Assembly: GCF_011752935.1 (NCBI RefSeq)
Contig: NZ_VWWO01000001.1
Location: forward strand, 1,984,001 to 2,048,000
Direction of reading: 5' to 3'
DNA from: Chitinophaga sp. Cy-1792
GTDB lineage: Bacteria; Bacteroidota; Bacteroidia; Chitinophagales; Chitinophagaceae
Length of the DNA stretch: 64,000 nt
Numbering within the stretch: the stretch's first letter is position 1; every line of letters begins with the position of its first letter. Below the pieces are notes generated by a model. It was given only the letters and a program-made list of their open reading frames with translations, was not told the DNA's origin and did not search any database. The translations under genes and the position numbers were made by a program. Shown here piece by piece: positions 52,152 through 60,716 of the stretch.

Positions 52152-54014
52152 TTATTGTACTACCAGTACAGGAATGTTTACTTTATGCCTTACCTGATTG
52201 GCTGTTTCTCCGTAAATAATATCTTTTAATCCTTTGTGGCCGTGGCCTCCCAGTACCAGGAAGTCTGCTTTTTCTTCCCGCACAATCCTGGCAATTTCAT
52301 TGGACCTGCGTCTGAAACCTAGTACCCCTTTGGCTTTGATATTCCTGCTTTTGAGCAGGGCAAGATAGGTGTCCAGCTGTTCCTGGTCTTTACGGGTTTC
52401 GAGGTCATCGCTATCTTTCCCGAAATATTTGGCAGAGGCGCTTTCCACGATATGGATCAGCACATACTCCGTATGTTCGTTGCCGTTAGCGATAGCGCTA
52501 CGAATAACTTTTTCGTCCTGTTTACCGAATTCCAGTGCGATGGCGATACGGTAATAGGTGGGGTGTTCCAGTTCACCGAGCGTTACCTGTGCAGGGTGGA
52601 TATTGGTGCTGGTAGGGGTTTTGCGATACCTTGTAAACAGCGGGTAAACGACAGTGTATACCAGCAGGGCGAGAAAAGCCAGGCCCAGTATGATGATGAG
52701 GGCATCAACAGCAGGGGAGTGGCCGCCTGTAATATAGTCTCTGGCTTCTTCGTATACCATACGGATATTTAGATAAACCAATATTGCTGCAATGATCCAG
52801 CTGAGAATTTTCAGCGGGGTACCGATAACATAGTCGCCCATGGTTTGCCTGTCGCTGACGAAATGTATCAGTGGTATGATGGCAAATCCGAGTTGCATGC
52901 TCAGGAGTACCTGGCTGAATACCAGCAGGGCACCTACTTCCTTGTCGCCGGCAATGAGGATAACCAGTAATGCCGGGATGATGGCCAGCAACCGGGTGAT
53001 GAGCCGGCGCAGCCATGGATTGATACGCAGGTGAAGGTAGCCTTCCATTACTATTTGTCCGGCCAGTGTTCCGGTAACGGTGGAACTTTGTCCGGCGGCG
53101 ATCAGCGCTACTGCAAACAGTATGGGGGCCAGTTTGGTGCCTAGTAATTTTTCCAGCAGTTCGTGTGCGTCCTGTATTTCCGCGATTTGTGTGTGTCCGG
53201 CCGTGTAGAATACGGCTGCTGCCAGGATAAGGATGGCAGCATTGACAAGAAATGCCAGGTTGAGCGCGATCGTACTGTCTATAAAGTTAAGTTTTATTGC
53301 CTGGCGGATACCTTTGTCGTCCCGTTTTATTTTGCGTGTCTGTACCAGTGCGGAGTGCAGGTAGAGGTTGTGTGGCATGACGGTGGCGCCGATGATACCG
53401 ATGGCGATATAGAGGGCAGTATTGTCGGGGATAGAAGGGATAAAGCCTTTGACCACTTCATTCATGTGTGGTTTGGCCAGGATCAGTTCTATGAGGAAGG
53501 AGGTGCCTACGATGGCTACCAGGGCTACGATGAATGCCTCCATTTTACGCATGCCGAATCGCTGGAGTACGAGTAGGAGGAAAGTATCCAGTACGGTCAG
53601 ACTAACGCCCCATATGAGTGGCAGGCCGGTAAGGAGTTGTATCCCGATGGCCATACCGAGCACTTCGGCGAGGTCTGTGGCAGCGATGGCTATTTCAGCC
53701 AGGATATAAAGAACAAAATTAATGAAGGGCGGATAGGTTTCCCTGTTTGCCTGGGCAAGGTCGCGGCCGCGGACGATGCCAAGGCGGGCGCTGAGGCTCT
53801 GCAGGAGCAGGGCCATGAGGTTACTCATGAGCAGTACCCAGAGTAACGTATAACCATATTTACTACCTCCGGCGAGGTCGGTGGCCCAGTTGCCCGGGTC
53901 CATATAGCCTACGCTTACGAGGTAGGCTGGTCCGAAGAATGCAAAGATCTTTTTCCATTTCGACTTACTGCCGGTGTCAATACTTTCATGTACTTCACTT
54001 AATGACGGTCCCAT
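52152..54014 (-). CDS. mntH: Nramp-family Mn(II)/Fe(II) transporter fused to a universal-stress domain
   Basis: 620 residues. Eleven or so membrane helices with the Nramp metal-site motifs D39-P-G-N42 (GYMDPGNWATDL) on helix 1 and MPH (TVMPHNLYLHS) on helix 6. After residue 470 comes a cytoplasmic universal-stress (UspA-like) domain, YYRIAIALEFGKQDEKV to the end, with the nucleotide loop LGGHGHKGLKDIIYGET. This fusion is frequent in Bacteroidota and absent from E. coli MntH. It imports manganese by proton symport. It lies 12 bases after mntR, under the operator at 54703. Confidence 0.93.
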   Translation of the reverse strand: MGPSLSEVHESIDTGSKSKWKKIFAFFGPAYLVSVGYMDPGNWATDLAGGSKYGYTLLWVLLMSNLMALLLQSLSARLGIVRGRDLAQANRETYPPFINFVLYILAEIAIAATDLAEVLGMAIGIQLLTGLPLIWGVSLTVLDTFLLLVLQRFGMRKMEAFIVALVAIVGTSFLIELILAKPHMNEVVKGFIPSIPDNTALYIAIGIIGATVMPHNLYLHSALVQTRKIKRDDKGIRQAIKLNFIDSTIALNLAFLVNAAILILAAAVFYTAGHTQIAEIQDAHELLEKLLGTKLAPILFAVALIAAGQSSTVTGTLAGQIVMEGYLHLRINPWLRRLITRLLAIIPALLVILIAGDKEVGALLVFSQVLLSMQLGFAIIPLIHFVSDRQTMGDYVIGTPLKILSWIIAAILVYLNIRMVYEEARDYITGGHSPAVDALIIILGLAFLALLVYTVVYPLFTRYRKTPTSTNIHPAQVTLGELEHPTYYRIAIALEFGKQDEKVIRSAIANGNEHTEYVLIHIVESASAKYFGKDSDDLETRKDQEQLDTYLALLKSRNIKAKGVLGFRRRSNEIARIVREEKADFLVLGGHGHKGLKDIIYGETANQVRHKVNIPVLVVQ

Positions 54015-54026
54015 TTGAATAGAATG

Positions 54027-54686
54027 TTATAGCGGTCTGACCATGATATTTTTCGCTACCTGTTCACTGATGGTGATAGCGGGTTGATTTTTAACTTTTA
54101 TTTCGAGTGAGTTATCGAACTCATAGTGTGCAATAATTTCCAGCTGGGTGCCCAGTTTGATGCCTTTAGCGTTGAGAAAGGCCAGCAGGGCAGAGGACTG
54201 ATCGCTTACGGCGGTTACTACCAGCCTTTTGGCATTGGCCTGGTCCAGCGAGGTTTGCGGCCTGGATTTGATCATTTTACCGTTGGCGTCCGGGATGGGG
54301 TCGCCATGAGGATCGATGACCGGGTTGCCGAGGAATTCGCTGAGGCGGTTGATGAGTTTCTCGCTGCGTACATGTTCCAGCTCTTCCGCCAGTTCATGTA
54401 CTTCATCCCAGCTAAAGGAGAGCTTGTCTACCAGGAAGCATTCCCACAGGCGGTGCCTGCGAACGATCTGCAACGCAGCTTTGCGGCCATCGGCGGTCAG
54501 GGTGATGCCCTGGTATTTTTCGTAGTCTATCAGTTTTTTCTCCTTGAGCTTTTTGGCCATGTCGGTTACAGAGGCCGGTTTGGTGTCCAGTTCATAGGCA
54601 ATGGCGTTGGTGGTAACCGCTGCGTCGCCTTCCTGTAACTTAAAAATGGCTTTAATATAATTCTCTTCCGCAACTGATAAATTCAT
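54027..54686 (-). CDS. mntR: MntR/DtxR-family metal-dependent repressor
   Basis: 219 residues. N-terminal winged helix (1-65: NLSVAEENYIKAIFKLQEG, then KPASVTDMAKKLKEKKLIDYE), a dimer/metal domain (about 65-140) with ECFLVDKLSFSWDEVHELAEELEHV supplying Glu and His ligands, and a C-terminal SH3-like (FeoA-type) domain (about 150-219). It represses metal uptake when Mn(II) or Fe(II) is high. The next gene is mntH, and a palindrome at 54703-54718, 17 bases before its own start codon, is the likely operator, implying autoregulation. Confidence 0.92.
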   Translation of the reverse strand: MNLSVAEENYIKAIFKLQEGDAAVTTNAIAYELDTKPASVTDMAKKLKEKKLIDYEKYQGITLTADGRKAALQIVRRHRLWECFLVDKLSFSWDEVHELAEELEHVRSEKLINRLSEFLGNPVIDPHGDPIPDANGKMIKSRPQTSLDQANAKRLVVTAVSDQSSALLAFLNAKGIKLGTQLEIIAHYEFDNSLEIKVKNQPAITISEQVAKNIMVRPL

Positions 54687-54702
54687 ACGACCTAAATTAA
54701 AG

Positions 54703-54718
54703 TTTAGACAAATCTAAA
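54703..54718. promoter_or_regulatory. Predicted MntR operator
   Basis: Perfect palindrome TTTAGA-CAAA-TCTAAA, 17 bases before mntR. A half-site CTAAA at 54692-54696 adds a second overlapping CTAAA/TTTAG pair. It resembles DtxR/MntR-family boxes and lies between mntR and the divergent lipoprotein gene, so both could be controlled. Confidence 0.7.
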
Positions 54719-54816
54719 TAATAAAAACGAACTTTTATATATCCGGTATGTTTTTTGTTTTTAGTCGCGCACATATCAAAATTATATTTAACTTTTCGCC
54801 CAGAATTTATCTATTA

Positions 54817-55776
54817 ATGAAGCGTTATCTGTTATTATTATTGGCAATAGGTGTATTAGCGGCCTGTAAATCAAAGAAGAGCACCGGAAACGGCAGGGTA
54901 GAGCCTATGACCCTGGAGGATTTTCGTGATCTGTTTACTGCTACTGAGCTACCATATAAATTACAATCAGACTCCCTGATGCGGAAGCAGCCGGATTCGC
55001 TGGCCCTCGACACCGCAGATATTCATCAATTCCTTACTGACACACTTACCAAAGGTGATTTCGGAAAAAATGAGAAAGTACGTTTCTGGCCTTTGCAACG
55101 TATAAAGGGAAATGTGGTCGATTACCTGGTGGTACGCGCTGCGGGTAAATCAGGAACAGTGGCTTATCTGTGCTTTATGGATAAGAAAAAAGGTCATTTC
55201 CTGAAAAGGATTCGTGTAGCCGATAACGGTAGTAACGGTACATTTACCTCCGTTAATATTGACAATAAGAATGTGATCAAGCTGACAACAGAAGTACCAC
55301 ACGGTGATACGAGAGATGTACAGCGCGAAGATTTCTATGGTGTAGGTGCTGACGGTACTACTACGCTGATCATGACCAATAGCACCAGTCCAAGCAAGCC
55401 CGGAGAGATTTATAACCCACTGGATACGCTGCCACGCAAGCATAAATTCAGCGGCGATTATATGTCCGGGGATATGAGCCTGGTCTCTATCCGCGATGGT
55501 GAAGATGGTAAAACATTCCAGTTCTTTATCACCTTCACGAAAGACAACGGTAATTGTAAAGGGGAGGTTTCCGGTGTGGGACAATACCTGGCAGGTAACA
55601 GGGGAGAGTACAAAGACAAAGGTTCTTCCTGTGGTATTTCCTTCCAGTTTTCCACTGGCCGTGTAAGCATTCATGAGATCGGAGGATGCGGTGCTTACCG
55701 TGGTATCAAGTGTTTCTTCGAAGGTAATTTTGCGAAGAAGGCAGAGAAGAAAACTGAGAAGAAAAAGAAAAAGTAA
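54817..55776 (+). CDS. Lipoprotein of unknown function
   Basis: 319 residues. Lipoprotein signal MKRYLLLLLAIGVLAAC (Cys 17), then a Lys/Ser linker. The body is predicted mostly beta (TVAYLCFMDKKKGHFLKRI, FNGSN-type turns) with cysteines toward the C-terminus (NGNCKG, GSSCGISF, GGCGAYRGIKC), and it ends in a lysine-rich tail. No family is recognised. The start at 54817 is taken at the signal peptide rather than an in-frame ATG 69 bases upstream. It is divergent from mntR with the operator between them. Confidence 0.72.
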   Translation: MKRYLLLLLAIGVLAACKSKKSTGNGRVEPMTLEDFRDLFTATELPYKLQSDSLMRKQPDSLALDTADIHQFLTDTLTKGDFGKNEKVRFWPLQRIKGNVVDYLVVRAAGKSGTVAYLCFMDKKKGHFLKRIRVADNGSNGTFTSVNIDNKNVIKLTTEVPHGDTRDVQREDFYGVGADGTTTLIMTNSTSPSKPGEIYNPLDTLPRKHKFSGDYMSGDMSLVSIRDGEDGKTFQFFITFTKDNGNCKGEVSGVGQYLAGNRGEYKDKGSSCGISFQFSTGRVSIHEIGGCGAYRGIKCFFEGNFAKKAEKKTEKKKKK

Positions 55777-55804
55777 TTGCACAAGTTGTATAAAAATTGA
55801 CAAC

Positions 55805-55840
55805 AATCAGGACTGATCTATGGTTAGTCCTGATTTTTTT
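55805..55840 (+). terminator. Terminator of the lipoprotein gene
   Basis: AATCAGGACT/AGTCCTGATT (55805-55814 with 55826-55835) followed by T-run. Confidence 0.8.
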
Positions 55841-55930
55841 TATATCATTGCAAAGTCTTACTGGATAAGTGTTTGAACTTCATGTAGATAAATATGTGTT
55901 GAAATATTTTTACCATTTTCAGAAAATAAA

Positions 55931-55961
55931 TTTGGTAGAATCAAATAAGATTATACCTTTG
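55931..55961 (+). promoter_or_regulatory. Promoter of the tRNA-Val cluster
   Basis: TTTG (55931-55934), 19 bases, TACCTTTG (55954-55961): one of the best full promoters in the window. The transcript would start near 55968, 35 bases before the first tRNA. Confidence 0.8.
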
Positions 55962-56002
55962 CAATCCCTTCAAACGAAAGGCTTGAGGGTCGAAGAAAAA
56001 AC

Positions 56003-56077
56003 GGGAGTTTAGCTCAGCTGGTTCAGAGCATCTGCCTTACAAGCAGAGGGTCGATGGTTCGAATCCGTCAACTCCCA
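56003..56077 (+). tRNA. tRNA-Val(UAC), copy 1
   Basis: 75 bases with full cloverleaf: acceptor GGGAGTT/AACTCCC, anticodon stem TCTGC/GCAGA, loop CTTACAA with anticodon TAC at 56038-56040, and TTCGAAT in the T-loop. CCA is not encoded (CTA follows). Confidence 0.97.
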
Positions 56078-56110
56078 CTACTTCAAACAAATTAGCAAAA
56101 GATCTTTCGA

Positions 56111-56185
56111 GGGAGTTTAGCTCAGCTGGTTCAGAGCATCTGCCTTACAAGCAGAGGGTCGATGGTTCGAATCCGTCAACTCCCA
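56111..56185 (+). tRNA. tRNA-Val(UAC), copy 2
   Basis: Identical to copy 1. A 33-base spacer precedes it. CCA is not encoded (CTA follows). Confidence 0.97.
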
Positions 56186-56217
56186 CTACTTTAAACAAAT
56201 TAGAAAAGATCTTTTCA

Positions 56218-56292
56218 GGGAGTTTAGCTCAGCTGGTTCAGAGCATCTGCCTTACAAGCAGAGGGTCGATGGTTCGAATCCGTCAACTCCCA
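56218..56292 (+). tRNA. tRNA-Val(UAC), copy 3
   Basis: Identical to copy 1. A 32-base spacer precedes it. Here the next three bases happen to be CCA. Confidence 0.97.
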
Positions 56293-56323
56293 CCACATCA
56301 ACAAATTAGTAAAGATCTTTCGA

Positions 56324-56398
56324 GGGAGTTTAGCTCAGCTGGTTCAGAGCATCTGCCTTACAAGCAGAGGGTCGATGGTTCGAATCCGTCAACTCCCA
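56324..56398 (+). tRNA. tRNA-Val(UAC), copy 4
   Basis: Identical to copy 1. A 31-base spacer precedes it. CTT follows. A terminator begins seven bases later. Confidence 0.97.
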
Positions 56399-56404
56399 CT
56401 TCTT

Positions 56405-56437
56405 AAAAGTCCTGCGGTTTCGTAGGGCTTTTTTTAT
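56405..56437 (+). terminator. Terminator of the tRNA-Val cluster
   Basis: AAAAGTCCTGCG/CGTAGGGCTTTT (56405-56416 with 56421-56432, two G-U pairs), loop GTTT, T-run. Confidence 0.8.
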
Positions 56438-56601
56438 TTTACCACCTTCGGTGGATTTTCTTTCTCGCAAAGGGGCAAAGCAGCAAAGGCCTGTGTTTTG
56501 TTGTTTGTAAGGTCGGTTTTTGGGTTTAGGTAGATGATTGTGCTTTACTTCTTCCGCTCTTTTTATTACTTTCAGATATCCTTAACCTATCATCTTTCCC
56601 T

Positions 56602-57294
56602 ATGTCAGCATTACTCACTTTCAGACGTTTTAACACGGCACAGGAAGCTGCGGAAATCGTAGAAATTCTTCAGTCGCATAATATCCCGGTAGCATATGAA
56701 GAAGAAGTGTTGTTGATGGATTCCATTTATCTGGGCCAGAACTTTGACCGCCGCCACCTGGTGAAAATTCCTGCAGAAGATTTTACTGCTGCCAATAAAC
56801 TTATAACAGACCTGATACAGGTGTCGCTTGATGATGTTGATCCGGATTATTACCTGCTTTCTTTTTCTGTAGATGAACTAAAGGAGATCATTGAGAAAAA
56901 AGATGAATGGGGTGAATACGATTACGTATTGGCAAAGCAGCTGCTGGAAAAAAAGGGTATCACCTATACACCTGAACAAATCAAGGAAGTAAGTGCTGTC
57001 AGAAAAGAAGAATTATCCCAACCCAAACAGCTGCCTGCTGGCTTACTGCTATTAGGATTTTTAGCTCCTTTGTTCTGGTTTACGTTTATGCCTTTCAGTA
57101 CTGTATTGGGCTTTCTGGGCTTCATTATTGGTGGTTCTGCATGGATGACCAGAAGGACTTTGCCGGACGGCACCCGGCAGTACGCATTTACGCAGGCATC
57201 CCGCAACAATGGGAAATGGATGATAATTGTCGGGATAGCAGGTTTCCTGCTTTACATCGCTTATATCGTCTATCTGGCAGATAGGCGGGGATAA
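56602..57294 (+). CDS. Membrane protein with N-terminal DUF2007-like domain
   Basis: 230 residues. The first 75 residues look like a DUF2007 'signal-transducing' ferredoxin-like domain (TFRRFNTAQEAAEIVEILQSHNIPVAYEEE, then VKIPAEDFTAANKLI). A charged helical part (about 85-145) precedes two or three membrane helices at the C-terminus (about 148-185 and 205-224). The role is unknown. No partner genes are evident; it stands between the tRNA cluster and the convergent antiporter gene. Confidence 0.6.
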   Translation: MSALLTFRRFNTAQEAAEIVEILQSHNIPVAYEEEVLLMDSIYLGQNFDRRHLVKIPAEDFTAANKLITDLIQVSLDDVDPDYYLLSFSVDELKEIIEKKDEWGEYDYVLAKQLLEKKGITYTPEQIKEVSAVRKEELSQPKQLPAGLLLLGFLAPLFWFTFMPFSTVLGFLGFIIGGSAWMTRRTLPDGTRQYAFTQASRNNGKWMIIVGIAGFLLYIAYIVYLADRRG

Positions 57295-57315
57295 TCATCT
57301 GCCCTGAAAATTATA

Positions 57316-57348
57316 AAAAGAGGTCTCTACTCAGTAGAGACCCCTTTT
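57316..57348. terminator. Terminator (GTCTCTAC/GTAGAGAC family)
   Basis: 57316-57330 pair with 57334-57348 with one mismatch; the core GGTCTCTAC-TCA-GTAGAGACC is perfect. It lies between the convergent membrane-protein and antiporter genes. Confidence 0.85.
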
Positions 57349-57373
57349 CCTGTTTATATCTTTGTTGTGTTAT

Positions 57374-59524
57374 CTATTTTTTCGGTTTGAAAATACGTTT
57401 CACTGCCTTACCCAATTTGCTCAGGTTAGCCAGCTGTTCCTGTATCGGTGCCAGGGTAAGATCTTCCGGTTGTATACCCGCTTCTACATAATCGATGGCA
57501 GTTTGTTCAGGATATAGCAAAATTGCGTTATTATCCTTGAAATGGCGGCTTATCTTACCTGGAATGGATTCCATGGATGCATTGTAGGAAAGAGAGCCTT
57601 TTCGGGCTGTTACAATCACAATGAGATCGTTTTTGGTTACCTCTTTCGTGAGTGCCTGTGAATTTTCGATGCCTTCATTGGATTTGTAGGTGATATCGAT
57701 ACTCACTTTTGTTTTTACAATAAACCCATCGATAACAGACTGGGTAGATTCGGCGCAGAACACGACCAGCTTGGCGCCGGATTGTTTTGCCAGCATCAGC
57801 ATTTTCTGCAGATAATGAAGGAATCCGATTTCATATTCCGCATTTTTAGGCAGCGCCAGCACCATTTTTTTGGTGGTATTCAGCGGGTACTGGAAGCTGC
57901 ATACATAAATCGTTTCCCATACGCTTTGCAATACGTTGTCCAGTGTGCTACCAAAGAAAGATCCCAGGAAACGGTCTGTGGCGCTGGTTTTATCTGTCCA
58001 GCCAAGGATGACATCACTTACCATCAGCTCTTTGGCGGCCCTGGAGATGCCATCAGAGATATTCAGGTCGATACGGGTGACTACCTGCAACTGACTTTCG
58101 GTGGCAGCCGCATGAATAACCGCTTTTTCCATCATCTTATTGCTGGCATGTATACTTTCCTTTGCGGCCGGGTTGTCCTGCACGATGGCCAGCGGGTAAA
58201 TAGGCGTGGCGGCGTGCGGATCTTTAATCATCACGGCGAAGTCGAGCAGGGATTCTATACGTTCCGGATTGGCTACGGGGATCAGTATACGTTCAGGTTG
58301 GTCCGGCAATTCGGGTTTCTCTGATGCTTCCTGGATAGCCAGTTTACGGCCGGCGTTTTCTGTTACGAAAGAGCCTACCAGGCAGGTACACAGAATCAGT
58401 ATGACTGTTCCGTTCAACACGTTTTCATCAACAATGTGCATGTTGAAACCGATGAGTATTACCGCGATGGTGGCGGCCGCATGGGCACTACTCAACCCGA
58501 ATATTACATTGCGTTGTGTGTTGCTGTAACCGAATACCAGCTGTGTAAACCAGGCGGCGAGCCATTTGCTGCTGAGGGCCATACCTGTAAGCGCACCAGC
58601 AATAATCAGGGCTTCAGGGCCTTTCAGCAATACGCGCAAATCTACCAGCATACCTACACTGATCAGGAAGAAGGGAATGAAGATGGCATTACCCACAAAT
58701 TCAATTCTGTTCATCAATGGGGAGGTATGGGGGATGAGCTGGTTCAGTGCCAGACCGGCCAGGAATGCGCCGATAATACCTTCCACGCCTGCCAGTTCGG
58801 CCAGGAATGCAGCGGCAAATACCAGTGCCAGCACAAATATGAAGTGAGAAGTTTTATCGTCTTTGATTTTCTTAAAAAACCATCTTCCCAGCATAGGGAA
58901 TACCCAAAGTATGATGACGGCAAAGATGAGGAGGGAAACGCTGAGTCTTACCCAGAATTCTGTGTTCAGGTTACCTGCCTGTGCCCCGGTGATAACAGCG
59001 AGAATCAACAGCACAGCAGTATCCGTAATGATGGTGCCCCCCACCGCCACGGTGACGGCTTCATTTTTGGTGATGCCCAGCCGGCTGGCCAATGGATAAG
59101 CTACGAGTGTATGGGTGGCAAACATGCTGGAGACCAGCAGGGTAGCCATAAAATTGAATTGTAACAGGTAAGTACATACGAGGAATCCCATGATCAATGG
59201 GATAAAGAAGGTGAATCCTCCGAACACCATACTCCGGTAGCGGTTTTTTCGGAAATCATTCATATCCAGCTCCAGGCCTGCCAGGAACATGATGTATAAC
59301 AGCCCCGCATTTCCAAACAATTTGATGCTGTCTTTTTCGACCAGCTGAAATCCATGATCACCAATCAACATGCCGGCAATGATCAGTCCGATGATACTGG
59401 GTATCCTGAATTTGCGCAGAATGATCGGCGCCAGCAGGATAATGAACAGCACCAACGAAAAGATGGGTACAGGATCTTTCAGGGGTAAGGATATTTTCAT
59501 CAATAAAACCAGGCTATACTTCAT
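57374..59524 (-). CDS. CPA2-family cation/proton antiporter with universal-stress-like C-terminus
   Basis: 716 residues. Twelve or so membrane helices (about 20-400), including IPSIIGLIIAGMLIGDHG, LYIMFLAGLELDMNDF and the unwound-helix region GIIGAFLAGLALNQLIPHTS, as in KefB/NhaS3-type CPA2 antiporters. The cytoplasmic part (about 415-716) holds two UspA-like segments (ERILIPVANPERIESLLDFA and KKMVLALPKNAEYEIGFL). It exchanges Na+ or K+ for H+; the ion is not evident. The start may be at 59524 or at the internal Met 9 (MKISLPLKDP). Confidence 0.88.
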   Translation of the reverse strand: MKYSLVLLMKISLPLKDPVPIFSLVLFIILLAPIILRKFRIPSIIGLIIAGMLIGDHGFQLVEKDSIKLFGNAGLLYIMFLAGLELDMNDFRKNRYRSMVFGGFTFFIPLIMGFLVCTYLLQFNFMATLLVSSMFATHTLVAYPLASRLGITKNEAVTVAVGGTIITDTAVLLILAVITGAQAGNLNTEFWVRLSVSLLIFAVIILWVFPMLGRWFFKKIKDDKTSHFIFVLALVFAAAFLAELAGVEGIIGAFLAGLALNQLIPHTSPLMNRIEFVGNAIFIPFFLISVGMLVDLRVLLKGPEALIIAGALTGMALSSKWLAAWFTQLVFGYSNTQRNVIFGLSSAHAAATIAVILIGFNMHIVDENVLNGTVILILCTCLVGSFVTENAGRKLAIQEASEKPELPDQPERILIPVANPERIESLLDFAVMIKDPHAATPIYPLAIVQDNPAAKESIHASNKMMEKAVIHAAATESQLQVVTRIDLNISDGISRAAKELMVSDVILGWTDKTSATDRFLGSFFGSTLDNVLQSVWETIYVCSFQYPLNTTKKMVLALPKNAEYEIGFLHYLQKMLMLAKQSGAKLVVFCAESTQSVIDGFIVKTKVSIDITYKSNEGIENSQALTKEVTKNDLIVIVTARKGSLSYNASMESIPGKISRHFKDNNAILLYPEQTAIDYVEAGIQPEDLTLAPIQEQLANLSKLGKAVKRIFKPKK

Positions 59525-59668
59525 GGTACCAATTTTTAGACTGATGATGGAGATATTTGCTCTTTTTCTGCTGTTATCGCATTAAATATCAATAGGAAAA
59601 GCTATAAATATCTGCCTGCATCAATATTAACATTACTCAAATGTGGATAAATTAACGAATATTCCGCG

Positions 59669-59676
59669 TAATTTTG
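59669..59676 (+). promoter_or_regulatory. -7 element of the clpS-aat operon
   Basis: TAATTTTG, 19 bases before the clpS ATG at 59696. No TTG at the usual -33 position. Confidence 0.55.
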
Positions 59677-59695
59677 CATAAAGCTTTCTTTAACA

Positions 59696-60004
59696 ATGAT
59701 CGAACTCACTAAAACAGAAGGATTTACAGAAGAGCAGGAGGATATCCTGGTGGCGGAAGATGAGCAATATCCCTTTCAGCTGGTGGTATGGAATGATGAT
59801 GTTAATACTTTTGACTGGGTGATAGCGTCGTTGGTAGAGGTTTGTGGTCATACCAATGAACAGGCACAGCAATGCGCACTGATCATCCATTTAAATGGAA
59901 AATATGCGGTGAAGGAAGGAGAATACCTCAAATTGCGTCCACAGTGCGAAGCCTTGCTGGAAAGAGGTTTGAGTGCCACCATCGAAGAAGCCGTCAACCA
60001 ATAG
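59696..60004 (+). CDS. clpS: ATP-dependent Clp protease adaptor ClpS
   Basis: 102 residues. The ClpS core begins QLVVWNDDVNTFDWVIASLVEV, where the NDD and following hydrophobic residues form the N-degron pocket. It continues HTNEQAQQCALIIHLNGKYAV with the pocket His, and ends in a helical GEYLKLRPQCEALLERGL segment. It delivers proteins with destabilising N-terminal residues to ClpAP/ClpCP. The aat gene, which adds such residues, follows after 15 bases, so the two N-degron steps are co-expressed. Confidence 0.92.
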   Translation: MIELTKTEGFTEEQEDILVAEDEQYPFQLVVWNDDVNTFDWVIASLVEVCGHTNEQAQQCALIIHLNGKYAVKEGEYLKLRPQCEALLERGLSATIEEAVNQ

Positions 60005-60019
60005 TCTGCGTTTTTTTGC

Positions 60020-60667
60020 ATGATCTTCCGATTAACGAGAGAACTGATATTTCCTGATCCGCGGATGTCGGAATCCGACGGACTGCTGGCGGTAGGAGGA
60101 GACCTGAGCTCAGACCGCTTGCTGCTGGCCTATCGTAGCGGTATTTTTCCCTGGTTCAACGACCTGCCTATACTATGGTGGAGTCCCGATCCCAGGTTTA
60201 TTTTATATCCCCACGCGTTGAAGGTATCTGCCAGCATGAAGCAGGTACTGAAAAAACAAACTTTCCGGATAACCTTCAATCAGGCCTTTGAGCAGGTAAT
60301 TGATAATTGCAGCCGTATGCCCAGAGCCGGCCAGCAGGGCACCTGGATTACGAACGATATGAAAAAAGCCTATGTACGTTTGCATCATGAAGGTCATGCC
60401 ATGTCGGTAGAAGCCTGGCAAGATGAGGAGCTGGTAGGTGGCTTGTATGGCATCCGTATCAAGCAGGTTTTCTTTGGTGAGTCGATGTTTGCCAAAGTAA
60501 GTAATGCCAGCAAGGCGGCATTCATTACGTTTGTACAGGAGTATACGAAAAACCATGACCTGGCTTTAATCGACTGCCAGGTAGAAACGGATCACCTGGC
60601 CTCGCTAGGGGCTGTTTCGATACCAAGAATTAAATTTCTTGAGCTACTACGTCTCTATAAAGTTTAG
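60020..60667 (+). CDS. aat: Leucyl/phenylalanyl-tRNA-protein transferase
   Basis: 215 residues. Family signatures GLLAVGGDLSSDRLLLAYRSGIFPWF, ILWWSPDPRFIL, WITNDMKKAYVRLHHEGHAMSVEAW and GLYGIRIKQVFFGESMF are complete. It transfers Leu or Phe from aminoacyl-tRNA to the N-terminus of proteins starting with Lys or Arg, creating N-degrons. It is co-transcribed with clpS, which recognises the product. Length is close to the E. coli enzyme (234). Confidence 0.95.
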   Translation: MIFRLTRELIFPDPRMSESDGLLAVGGDLSSDRLLLAYRSGIFPWFNDLPILWWSPDPRFILYPHALKVSASMKQVLKKQTFRITFNQAFEQVIDNCSRMPRAGQQGTWITNDMKKAYVRLHHEGHAMSVEAWQDEELVGGLYGIRIKQVFFGESMFAKVSNASKAAFITFVQEYTKNHDLALIDCQVETDHLASLGAVSIPRIKFLELLRLYKV

Positions 60668-60716
60668 TAACTTCACGAACTTTCCGTTTAGAAATTTACC
60701 ACCAAACACCCCCACG

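Noticed and set aside
56003..56398. Regular repeat spacing reminiscent of a CRISPR array
   Set aside because: The 75-base repeats fold as tRNA-Val and the spacers are alike, not unique; no cas genes are present.
58436..59164. 242-codon plus-strand open frame opposite the antiporter gene
   Set aside because: Low-information translation rich in Q, H, E and Y, fully inside the coding region of a recognisable CPA2 antiporter.
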